Assembly (NCBI GenBank): GCA_030635465.1
Contig: DAOVYU010000090.1
Coordinates: forward strand, 1-5,776
Source: Bacteroidales bacterium
Lineage (GTDB): Bacteria; Bacteroidota; Bacteroidia; Bacteroidales; JAADJA01
Length of the DNA: 5,776 bases
Direction of reading: 5' to 3'
The translations under genes and the position numbers were made by a program. This document shows, piece after piece, positions 1-5,776 of the stretch (positions are counted from its first letter, which is position 1; the number at the start of each line of letters is the position of its first letter). The notes under the pieces are model-generated. The model was given only the letters and a program-made list of their open reading frames with translations. It searched no databases and was not told where the DNA came from.

Positions 1-488
1 CTCGATAATTGTGACTTTGATGTATTTTCTGATATATTTAATAATTGACTTATCTCTTTGTGCGTGTAACCCTCAATTACATTCAGGTTAAACACCATTC
101 TATAACCGGTTGGCAGTTCTCTTATCAGTTTTAGTAATTCCTGGACTGAAATTTTATCCAAGGCCCCTTCTTCCAAATTTTGTACTACCTCAGCTTTTTC
201 AATTTCAATGTCGCGTAAATACTTGGCATTTTTTTTATACAAGTTTATGGCAGTATTTAAGATTGTCCTTCTAATCCAACCTTCCAATGAACCGTCACCC
301 CTGTACGTCTTCAAATTTGAATAAACTTTTATGAAACCATCCTGAAGAATATCATCGGCCTCCATTTGATTTTTGGCAAAACGAAGACAGACACCGTACA
401 TTTTTGGTGCAAAGCGCTTGTAAAAATCTTCTTGTGCTCTAACCTCGTTTTGTAAGCACCGATTAATTAAGTCCTCTTCAGAATACAT
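1..488 (-). CDS. ECF-type RNA polymerase sigma factor, C-terminus cut by window edge
   Basis: A reading frame of 162 full codons starts at the ATG at 488-486 and stays open to the left edge. The nearest upstream in-frame stop is at 509-507, so this ATG is the first possible start. Residues about 22-88 form sigma region 2: the segment YGVCLRF, then DDILQDGF (45-52), the usual ECF core-polymerase-binding signature, then SLEGWIRRTILNTA (67-80), which corresponds to the -10 recognition part. Residues about 115-162 form region 4, with the helix-turn-helix IEGYTHKEISQLLNISENT (138-156) for -35 recognition. Both ECF domains are present with a short linker and no region 1 or 3. About 15-30 residues are probably missing. 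ECF factors act in the cytoplasm and direct transcription of small regulons, often under a neighbouring anti-sigma factor; any such gene would lie left of the window. The target regulon cannot be read from the sequence. Confidence 0.93.
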   Translation of the reverse strand, partial: MYSEEDLINRCLQNEVRAQEDFYKRFAPKMYGVCLRFAKNQMEADDILQDGFIKVYSNLKTYRGDGSLEGWIRRTILNTAINLYKKNAKYLRDIEIEKAEVVQNLEEGALDKISVQELLKLIRELPTGYRMVFNLNVIEGYTHKEISQLLNISENTSKSQLS

Positions 489-535
489 CGATGAGATAAA
501 AAATCCTTACGGATTTCAAAACAACCCCTGTAAGC

Positions 536-583
536 TGTAATTAATTACGAATGAACAAGTTACAATTAATTCGTAAAATTACA
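536..583. repeat. Bulged 15-bp inverted repeat upstream of the sigma factor gene
   Basis: The left arm is TGTAATTAATTACGAAT (536-552) and the right arm is ATTCGTAAAATTACA (569-583). All 15 bases of the right arm pair with the left arm, which carries two extra A residues (543-544) as a bulge. The loop is 16 nt (553-568). The left arm itself contains a perfect 12-bp palindrome, GTAATTAATTAC (537-548), and a second AATTAATT core lies at 564-571. The element sits 48-95 nt upstream of the sigma factor start, where an operator or a leader-RNA hairpin could act. The pairing is seen directly; a regulatory role is inferred. Confidence 0.5.
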
Positions 584-728
584 TATTTATCATGGATTTA
601 CCAATTTTTACAGCATACAATTTTAGAACACTTTCTCAAAGAACGCATTTTAATAAGAAGCAAGCCTTCCACTTTTAATCTATCAAAAGACAAGAACCCA
701 TATCAAATGGTTGCATACGTTTAGTAGA

Positions 729-736
729 TAACTTTG
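729..736 (+). promoter_or_regulatory. Perfect TAnnTTTG (-7) box without an obvious gene
   Basis: TAACTTTG followed by CC matches the Bacteroidota housekeeping -7 consensus TAnnTTTG exactly. A TTG at 711-713 lies 15 nt upstream, a little closer than usual for the -33 element. A start here would give a leader of about 200 nt before the M49 gene, or a short separate RNA. An AGGAG at 759-763 precedes an ATG at 776, but that frame ends after five codons. It may be a distal second promoter of the M49 gene or a chance match. Confidence 0.3.
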
Positions 737-889
737 CCTACGTTATACATTAAAACTCAGGAGAATAATTATTTAATGAATTTAATCTGTTAAGCTATTT
801 GGTCCCATACTTAATGATCATATGTCATTGGTACTAGATCGCTATTTTTCAGATAATGAAAAGGATAAATTAATACATAAACAATAAAC

Positions 890-917
890 TGACTTATTAA
901 AAATATTTTTACTTTCG
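890..917 (+). promoter_or_regulatory. Probable promoter of the M49 peptidase gene
   Basis: TACTTTCG (910-917), followed by CC, fits the Bacteroidota -7 consensus TAnnTTTG with one substitution. A TGAC (890-893) lies 16 nt upstream where a -33 TTG-like element is expected. Transcription would begin near 922-926, giving a leader of about 25 nt before the ATG at 950. That geometry is normal for the phylum, and the leader is A/T-rich without a Shine-Dalgarno sequence. Confidence 0.55.
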
Positions 918-949
918 CCACCTAATTAAAACTTCAAAATATTTACAAG

Positions 950-2614
950 ATGGTTAAAAAAATAAACAGTTTATTGAGTTTGATCCTACTTTCAATTTTT
1001 GTTATCAGCTGTAGTATGGGTACTCAAAAGAAAACAACAGACCAAGAAGAAACTTCTTCAGAACCGATTTTAATGCAAAAAAATCTGCAAAAGTATGTTT
1101 CGGTTAAGTTAACAGCAGACATTTCTCATCTTAGTGACAATGAAAAGGAAATGCTCAAATTATTATTTGAAGCGTCAAAATTAATGGACGATATTTTCTG
1201 GATGCAAAATATCGGGGTTAAAGAAGAATTTCTTGCCACAATTGATGATCCGGATACTCGAGCATATGCAATGATCAATTATGGACCCTGGGATGAAATG
1301 GCGAACCTGAAACCTTTTATCGATACGTATGGTGAAAAACCGGCCGGTTCAGAATTTTATCCACATGATATGACAGAAGAAGAGTTTGAAGCATTCGATG
1401 ATCCCAATAAAAAAAGTTTATATACTCTGATTAGAAGAAATGATGATGGTAGTTTGAAGACTGTTTGGTATCATGAGGCATTTAATGAGCAAGTAACAAA
1501 AACATCTGAATTATTGAAAAAAGCGTCTGAACTTGCTGGTGACAAGGAATTTGCTCATTATTTAGCACTGCGATCTGAGGCATTGTTAACCGATGATTAT
1601 CAACCCAGTGATTTTGCCTGGCTGGATGTAAAAAACAACAATGTCGACCTGGTTATCGGGCCAATTGAAAATTATACTGATCAACTGTTTGGATACAAAG
1701 CTGCACAAGAAGCCTATATCCTGATTAAGGATAAGGAATGGAGTGATAAACTTTCAAAATATGCTACCTTCCTACCACAGTTGCAAAAAGAATTACCTGT
1801 TGACCCGGTTTATAAGCAGGAAACTCCAGGATCAGATGCAGACCTGAATGCTTATGATGTAGTATATTATGCTGGAGATTGTAACCTGGCAGGGAAAACA
1901 ATTGCCATTAATCTTCCAAATGATGAGGAAGTGCAATTAGAAAAAGGTTCACGCAAATTACAATTAAAAAATACTATGAGGGCGAAATTTGATCATATTC
2001 TGGTTCCCATTGCTGACCAGCTGATTGCAGAAGATCAGAAAAAATATATCACATTTGATGCTTTTTTCTCTAATATAATGTTTCATGAAGTATCTCATGG
2101 AATGGGAATAAAAAATACAATCAATGGCCAGGGCTCTGTGCGACATGCATTGAAAGAACAATATTCAGCTATTGAAGAAGGTAAAGCAGATATTCTTGGA
2201 TTGTACCTGGTAACCAAATTACATGAAATGGGTGAGTTTACTGAAACTGATCTGATGGATAATTATGTAACATTTATGGCTGGTATTTTCCGTTCAGTTA
2301 GATTTGGAGCTTCCAGTGCTCATGGTAAGGCCAATATGGTCAGATTTAACTTCTTTCAGGAAAAAGGTGCGTTTTCAAAAAATGAAAATGGAACTTATTC
2401 CATTGATATGGCAAAGATGCAGGAGGCTTCGAAAGAATTGACCCAAATTATCTTGAAATTACAGGGAGATGGTGATTATGAAGCAACTAAAAAACTATTA
2501 GCTGAAAAGGGTGTAATTATGCCTGATTTACAATCAGATCTGGATAAACTTACTGAAGCTGGAATACCAGTTGACATAGTTTTTGAACAAGGTCCTGAAA
2601 TGCTGGGTTTATAA
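950..2614 (+). CDS. Dipeptidyl-peptidase III family (M49) zinc peptidase, lipoprotein
   Basis: This 554-residue protein starts with a lipoprotein signal (hydrophobic 5-20, lipobox VISC, lipidated Cys21), so it should be anchored in the envelope. Family M49 enzymes remove N-terminal dipeptides from oligopeptides. Visible hallmarks are the zinc motif HEVSH (379-383), the third-ligand motif EEGKAD (409-414, probably Glu410), GPIENYTD (237-244, matching the E-x-Y substrate-binding pair of human DPP III), NLPN (321-324, matching its N-x-x-N pair), and AHGKANM (457-463), whose His458 fits the conserved DPP III active-site His. The zinc motif is the five-residue HExxH rather than the classical six-residue HExxGH. 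The protein is shorter than eukaryotic DPP III (about 730 residues). The start is chosen because it gives a complete MVKK signal peptide and lies 32 nt after a promoter box. The next gene is another dipeptidyl-peptidase, 269 nt downstream on the same strand. Exact substrate preference is unknown. Confidence 0.88.
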   Translation: MVKKINSLLSLILLSIFVISCSMGTQKKTTDQEETSSEPILMQKNLQKYVSVKLTADISHLSDNEKEMLKLLFEASKLMDDIFWMQNIGVKEEFLATIDDPDTRAYAMINYGPWDEMANLKPFIDTYGEKPAGSEFYPHDMTEEEFEAFDDPNKKSLYTLIRRNDDGSLKTVWYHEAFNEQVTKTSELLKKASELAGDKEFAHYLALRSEALLTDDYQPSDFAWLDVKNNNVDLVIGPIENYTDQLFGYKAAQEAYILIKDKEWSDKLSKYATFLPQLQKELPVDPVYKQETPGSDADLNAYDVVYYAGDCNLAGKTIAINLPNDEEVQLEKGSRKLQLKNTMRAKFDHILVPIADQLIAEDQKKYITFDAFFSNIMFHEVSHGMGIKNTINGQGSVRHALKEQYSAIEEGKADILGLYLVTKLHEMGEFTETDLMDNYVTFMAGIFRSVRFGASSAHGKANMVRFNFFQEKGAFSKNENGTYSIDMAKMQEASKELTQIILKLQGDGDYEATKKLLAEKGVIMPDLQSDLDKLTEAGIPVDIVFEQGPEMLGL

Positions 2615-2702
2615 AGTAAAATGGGTAAGCTGAATAGTAAATATATTATGAATAATAAATTGCCTTATTCACCTTTTAACTTTTTACCATATTTACTTTT
2701 TT
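2613..2702 (+). terminator. Long imperfect inverted repeat after the M49 gene, possible terminator
   Basis: The segment 2613-2628, overlapping the stop codon, pairs with 2684-2699 in 13 of 16 positions. An inner pair TGAATA (2631-2636) and TATTCA (2666-2671) could extend the fold. The right arm ends in TTTT and runs into TTTC. The stem is AT-rich and the loop long, so this is a weak candidate for a factor-independent terminator. It could equally be a degenerate repeat element. Confidence 0.3.
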
Positions 2703-2779
2703 CATTTGTTCACATAGGTACACCAGAACTCATGTTTTCAAATGATATAAATGATTTCCCTAAAACTACTTGTATATAA

Positions 2780-2801
2780 AATGGATTGAAATCAATTCAT
2801 T
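2780..2801. repeat. Compact 9-bp hairpin upstream of the S46 peptidase gene
   Basis: AATGGATTG (2780-2788) and CAATTCATT (2793-2801) form a 9-bp stem with one G-T wobble and an AAAT loop. It lies 82 nt before the S46 start codon. It could be an operator half-site pair or an RNA hairpin in a leader. No consensus TAnnTTTG promoter was found in this gap, so its position relative to the transcription start is unknown. Confidence 0.3.
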
Positions 2802-2883
2802 AGAAGAGATGGCATGATTTTCGGGAATGACTCATGAATTATAAAAAAATAAACGAAATATTCATTTTTAAAATTAATTTGTA

Positions 2884-5064
2884 ATGAAAAAATTGACAAT
2901 GTTTTTGATTGGGGTATTTACTTTTTCACTTCAGTCATTTTCTTTTACACCTCCTGATGAAGGTATGTGGTTGCCTATGTTTGTCGACAGACTCAATTAT
3001 GTTGATATGCATGAAATGGGGTTACAATTAAGTGCTGATGAAATATATAGCATTAACAATTCAAGCCTGAAAGATGCTATCATTGGCCTTGCAACCAGTG
3101 GTACACCCAATGGATATTTTTGTACTGGAGAAATTGTTTCTGATAAAAGTCTTGTATTTACGAATCACCATTGTGGATTCGATATCATCCAACAACACAG
3201 TTCTATAGAACACGATTATTTAAACGATGGTTTTTGGGCTCGCAGTTTGGAAGAGGAATTGCCAAATGAGGCTTTAACTGCATCTTTTTTGATCAACATG
3301 GATAATGTTACAGATAGTATTATACCGTTTTTATCCGATACAATGACTTCCTCTGATAGAAGATCAACAATTAATGTAATCAGGGACCGCTTGACCAATG
3401 CTGCAGAAGAAGATGGAAAATATCATGTTGTTGTAAAGAGTTTTTATGAAGGAAATGAATATTACAGGTTTGTTTATGAAGTATACGAAGATGTCAGGTT
3501 GGTAGGAGCTCCACCTTCATCCATCGGAAAATTTGGTGGTGATACCGATAATTGGATGTGGCCAAGACATACCGGTGATTTTTCCATATTCAGGGTATAT
3601 GCCGCGCCTGATGGATCGCCCGCTAAATATTCAGAAGATAATGTTCCACTCAAACCAAAACATCATTTACCTATCTCACTAAAAGGTATTCAAAAAGATG
3701 ATTTTGCCATGATCTGGGGTTACCCTGGTGGAACCAACCGATATATGACTTCATATGGTGTTGAATACAATAATAATGATTTTGGCCCTCTTTTGGTTGA
3801 TTTGCTCGGCAAAAAGTTAGAGATTATGAAGGAAGATATGGATGCTGATAGGGCTGTCAAGATAAAATATGCTTCTACTTACGCCCGACTGGCAAATGGA
3901 TGGAAATATTATATAGGTCAGATAAAAGGTGTGAAAAAATTGAAAGTGGCTGATCAAAAAAGAGCTACAGAAGAAAAATTTACCAAATGGGTAGATGCGG
4001 ATGAATCAAGGAAAGAAATGTATGGTAAGGCTTTACCTGATATTGAAGCAGGATATAAACAAATGGCAGCATCCATTGGACCAATGATGTACATGAACTT
4101 TGGATTAATGGGGCCTGACATTGTTAATTATGCACAGGAATTTGCGCAGTATGAACAGCAGTTAAGTGAAGTAAAAGATAATCCTGAAGCACCTGAGGAA
4201 ACAGCTAAATCCCTACTGGAATCGGCTAAAGAACACTTTAAGGATTATAATGCTCCGACAGATCAAAAAATATTGGCAGGAATGTACCAAATGTATGCAG
4301 ATGATGTTCCAGCAGATCAACACCCTGAATTTTTTAAAGCAATTACCAAATCTTATAAAGGTGATTACAATGCTTTTGCTGCTGAAATTTTTGAGAAGTC
4401 AATATTCACAAGTGAAGCTAAAGTAAAAGCATTTTTAGATAAACCAAGTGCCAAAAAACTGGCGAAAGATCCAGCCTATATTTTATCAGGAGATGTAATG
4501 ATGGCATTTATGGGATCTATGGGCAATTATCGTGCTGCACAAGGTGCACGGAATACTGGAGATAGGTTATTTGTTAAAGGATTGCGCGAAATGGATCCGG
4601 ATCTGGTGAGATACCCGGATGCAAACTCAACAATGAGATTGTCATATGGTTCAGTACAGGATTATTTCCCTGCTGATGCCATTCATTATGATTTTACAAC
4701 GCACCTGAGTGGATTGATAGATAAAGAGGATCCCAATAATAATGAATTTATTGTACCGGAAAAGTTGAAAGAACTCTATAACAATAAGGATTATGGAAGA
4801 TATGGAACAGATGGTAAATTGATTGTTGGATTTTTGACAACCAATGATATTACCGGAGGAAATTCCGGAAGCCCTGTAATAAATGGCAATGGTGAATTGA
4901 TTGGATTGGCTTTTGATGGTAACTGGGAAGCTATGAGTGGTGACATTGCATTTGCCCGGGAATTACAACGGACTATTTGTGTTGATGCCCGATATGTTTT
5001 ATTTGTTATTGACAAATTTGCTGGTGCTACAAACCTGATTGATGAGTTGACTATTGTAGAATAA
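2884..5064 (+). CDS. S46 family serine dipeptidyl-peptidase, DPP7-like
   Basis: This 726-residue protein has the length and architecture of peptidase family S46, which occurs in bacteria and releases N-terminal dipeptides in the periplasm. A Sec signal peptide (MKK, hydrophobic 4-20, likely cut near residue 20) precedes the family start TPPDEGMW (22-29). The chymotrypsin-type triad is visible: His96 in TNHHCG (93-98), Asp232 in HTGDFSIFR (229-237), Ser661 in GGNSGSP (658-664). Asn223-Trp224, Asn338 and Asp678 match residues that bind the substrate N-terminus in the family. The residue 18 after the catalytic Ser is Gly679; DPP7 enzymes have Gly there and prefer hydrophobic P1 residues, while DPP11 enzymes have Arg and prefer Asp/Glu. 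The mostly helical insert spans about 300-570. The ATG at 2884 gives the full signal peptide; no Shine-Dalgarno sequence is present. It may be transcribed from its own promoter or with the M49 gene. Confidence 0.96.
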   Translation: MKKLTMFLIGVFTFSLQSFSFTPPDEGMWLPMFVDRLNYVDMHEMGLQLSADEIYSINNSSLKDAIIGLATSGTPNGYFCTGEIVSDKSLVFTNHHCGFDIIQQHSSIEHDYLNDGFWARSLEEELPNEALTASFLINMDNVTDSIIPFLSDTMTSSDRRSTINVIRDRLTNAAEEDGKYHVVVKSFYEGNEYYRFVYEVYEDVRLVGAPPSSIGKFGGDTDNWMWPRHTGDFSIFRVYAAPDGSPAKYSEDNVPLKPKHHLPISLKGIQKDDFAMIWGYPGGTNRYMTSYGVEYNNNDFGPLLVDLLGKKLEIMKEDMDADRAVKIKYASTYARLANGWKYYIGQIKGVKKLKVADQKRATEEKFTKWVDADESRKEMYGKALPDIEAGYKQMAASIGPMMYMNFGLMGPDIVNYAQEFAQYEQQLSEVKDNPEAPEETAKSLLESAKEHFKDYNAPTDQKILAGMYQMYADDVPADQHPEFFKAITKSYKGDYNAFAAEIFEKSIFTSEAKVKAFLDKPSAKKLAKDPAYILSGDVMMAFMGSMGNYRAAQGARNTGDRLFVKGLREMDPDLVRYPDANSTMRLSYGSVQDYFPADAIHYDFTTHLSGLIDKEDPNNNEFIVPEKLKELYNNKDYGRYGTDGKLIVGFLTTNDITGGNSGSPVINGNGELIGLAFDGNWEAMSGDIAFARELQRTICVDARYVLFVIDKFAGATNLIDELTIVE

Positions 5065-5080
5065 GAATTAAAGATGGTTT

Positions 5081-5115
5081 AAAAAAGGGTTTGGTTTAAT
5101 TCAATCCCTTTTATT
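5081..5115. terminator. Bidirectional hairpin terminator between convergent genes
   Basis: AAAAGGG (5083-5089) pairs with CCCTTTT (5106-5112). After one T-T mismatch, TTGG (5091-5094) pairs with TCAA (5101-5104) through one wobble, leaving a TTTAAT loop. On the plus strand the stem ends in TTTT 19-48 nt after the S46 stop. On the minus strand it ends in six T residues (5086-5081), so it could also stop leftward transcription from the T9SS cargo gene. Confidence 0.65.
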
Positions 5116-5240
5116 GCGATCTTCAGATTGTCGGTGTGGCAAAAATCATATTGGAAAGTAAAAAAGAGCATGGTGTATATGCCATTTTATTTTCTGAACC
5201 GGAAAAAAAGAAAAAGATTGTTAAGAAAAATAAAGATTGA
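5100..5240 (+). pseudogene. Short coding-like stretch without a start codon, possible gene remnant
   Basis: Between an in-frame TAA (5097-5099) and a TGA (5238-5240) the frame is open for 46 codons and reads like natural protein in its second half. It includes VGVAKIILESKKEHGVYAIL (5130-5189), followed by FSEPEKKKKIVKKNKD. There is no ATG; the only conventional alternative start in the leading part is a GTG at 5136, with no ribosome binding site. The 5' part overlaps the terminator hairpin. The stop directly abuts the stop of the minus-strand gene at 5241. I do not recognise a family. It may be the tail of a decayed gene, or chance coding in a purine-rich stretch. Confidence 0.22.
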
Positions 5241-5474
5241 TTATTTAATCAGAACTTTTTCTGCTGTATCAAAGTTAATACCAGTAATCCTGATAACATA
5301 CATACCATTCGGATATCCGGAAAGATCATAACTTAATCTTTTCTGGTCATCACCAATAGTATTTTCAAATACAATAACACCCTGGGAATTATAAACTATC
5401 ATTCTTCCCTGTTGTATGTTATTATTTAGTTCTGCAATAATTTTTCCATTTGTTGGATTGGGGTAAACTTTCAA
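5241..5474 (-). other. Type A T9SS C-terminal sorting domain
   Basis: This marks the sorting domain inside the partial secreted protein. It begins at LKVYPNP, carries the hydrophobic strand pattern and the G-Y-P-N-G-M-Y-V-I-R segment typical of the family, and ends with basic KVLIK right at the C-terminus, as expected for a domain recognised by the outer-membrane translocon. It implies the organism has a working type IX secretion system encoded elsewhere. Confidence 0.88.
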
Positions 5475-5776
5475 TTTATTGGAGTTCGAAATGTTGTTTT
5501 CTCCAATATCTGTTTGGATATTTACAGAAACATTATCAATAAAAAGATTATTACCAACCAGCCTGACCGATTCAAACATGATCATCACATTCGACTGACC
5601 AGCCCATTGCGAAATGTTTGTTTCCAGGCAGGCACTTCCGTATCCGCTTCCACACCAGTCATCAGCAACAGTTGGAAGAAAATTAAGGGTTAATGGAGAA
5701 TGTGTAGCAAAACTGCCATTTCCGTCATCAGCAAGTTGCAGGATAGGAGTCCAGCTATTGCCACAGTCACCTGATA
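5241..5776 (-). CDS. Secreted protein with C-terminal type IX secretion sorting domain, N-terminus outside window
   Basis: The frame is open from the right edge to the TAA at 5243-5241, giving 177 visible residues of a longer protein. The final 77 residues or so (5241-5474) form a type A T9SS sorting domain: VYPNPTNGK (5445-5468), VYNSQGVIVFEN in the middle strands, LSGYPNGMYVIRI, and the terminal KVLIK. Such domains take a protein across the outer membrane through the type IX system and are then cut off at the cell surface. The part before it contains DCGNSWTPILQL, WAGQSNVMIMFES and GNNLFIDNVSV. This resembles the jelly-roll (MAM-like) module that often precedes the sorting domain in Bacteroidota secreted proteases and adhesins. 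The catalytic or binding part lies outside the window, so the function is open. A GTG at 5588 is an internal Val codon, not the start. The gene converges on the S46 peptidase gene. Confidence 0.88.
   Translation of the reverse strand, partial: SGDCGNSWTPILQLADDGNGSFATHSPLTLNFLPTVADDWCGSGYGSACLETNISQWAGQSNVMIMFESVRLVGNNLFIDNVSVNIQTDIGENNISNSNKLKVYPNPTNGKIIAELNNNIQQGRMIVYNSQGVIVFENTIGDDQKRLSYDLSGYPNGMYVIRITGINFDTAEKVLIK

Larger units (their letters stand above)
489..949. other. Divergent intergenic region (461 nt)
   Basis: This gap separates the leftward sigma factor gene from the rightward M49 lipoprotein gene, so it should carry promoters for both. It contains the bulged inverted repeat at 536-583, a TAnnTTTG box at 729-736 and a promoter box at 910-917, each listed separately. 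No convincing gene was found. The only ATG-started frames are tiny: 28 codons from 592 and 5 codons from 776, neither with recognisable protein content. No TAnnTTTG box was found on the minus strand for the sigma factor gene, so its promoter is not identified. Confidence 0.7.

Noticed and set aside
592..678. Plus-strand 28-codon frame from ATG 592
   Set aside because: No ribosome binding site, no promoter at a suitable distance and no recognisable content; likely chance.
813..829. AATGA/TCATT inverted repeat as an operator
   Set aside because: Only five base pairs around a 7-nt centre, expected by chance in AT-rich sequence.
1964..2161. Minus-strand 65-codon frame
   Set aside because: Antisense to the M49 zinc-site region, with no protein family features.
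2874..2881. TTAATTTG as a -7 promoter box for the S46 gene
   Set aside because: It lacks the A at position two of TAnnTTTG and ends only 2 nt before the ATG, which would put the transcription start inside the gene.
3216..3398. Minus-strand 60-codon frame
   Set aside because: Antisense to the S46 gene, with no supporting features.
4791..5015. Minus-strand 74-codon frame
   Set aside because: Antisense to the conserved catalytic serine region of the S46 gene; its openness follows from the constrained opposite strand.
2884..5064. Assignment of the S46 enzyme as DPP11
   Set aside because: The specificity position after the catalytic serine is Gly679 rather than Arg.
5128..5331. Plus-strand 67-codon frame from a TTG
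   Set aside because: It overlaps the well-supported T9SS sorting domain on the other strand, has a rare start, and its sequence is a low-complexity basic string without recognisable content.
5241..5588. Minus-strand protein of 115 residues starting at GTG 5588
   Set aside because: The frame stays open upstream to the window edge and the upstream residues form a continuous domain, so the GTG is an internal valine.

Overview
The window is AT-rich DNA that reads as a member of the Bacteroidota (Bacteroidetes). The signs are a type IX secretion sorting domain, a TAnnTTTG-type promoter box, absence of Shine-Dalgarno sequences at the gene starts, and two exported dipeptidyl-peptidases of kinds common in that phylum. 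The exact genus cannot be told from the sequence.

Layout: (1) positions 1-488, minus strand, hold most of an ECF RNA polymerase sigma factor whose C-terminus runs off the left edge. (2) Positions 489-949 are a divergent intergenic region. It contains a strong bulged inverted repeat 48 nt upstream of the sigma factor, a perfect but unassigned TAnnTTTG box, and a good promoter box just ahead of the next gene. (3) Positions 950-2614, plus strand, encode a lipoprotein of the dipeptidyl-peptidase III family (M49) with a short HEVSH zinc motif. (4) Positions 2615-2883 are a 269-nt gap with a long imperfect inverted repeat after the stop and a compact hairpin nearer the next gene. (5) Positions 2884-5064, plus strand, encode a complete S46 serine dipeptidyl-peptidase with a DPP7-like S1 pocket. 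(6) Positions 5083-5112 form a hairpin terminator that should work in both directions. It is followed by a short coding-like stretch without a start codon. (7) Positions 5241-5776, minus strand, hold the C-terminal part of a large secreted protein ending in a type A T9SS sorting domain.

The centre of the window is a pair of exported exopeptidases, one zinc-dependent and one serine-dependent. Both remove dipeptides from the N-terminus of oligopeptides. Together they suggest a periplasmic or envelope step that turns peptides into dipeptides for uptake, as in peptide-feeding Bacteroidota; this pathway role is inference. The flanking sigma factor and T9SS cargo are typical neighbours in this phylum, but nothing in the sequence proves a regulatory or functional link to the peptidases. 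No mobile element, CRISPR array, tRNA or rRNA was seen.
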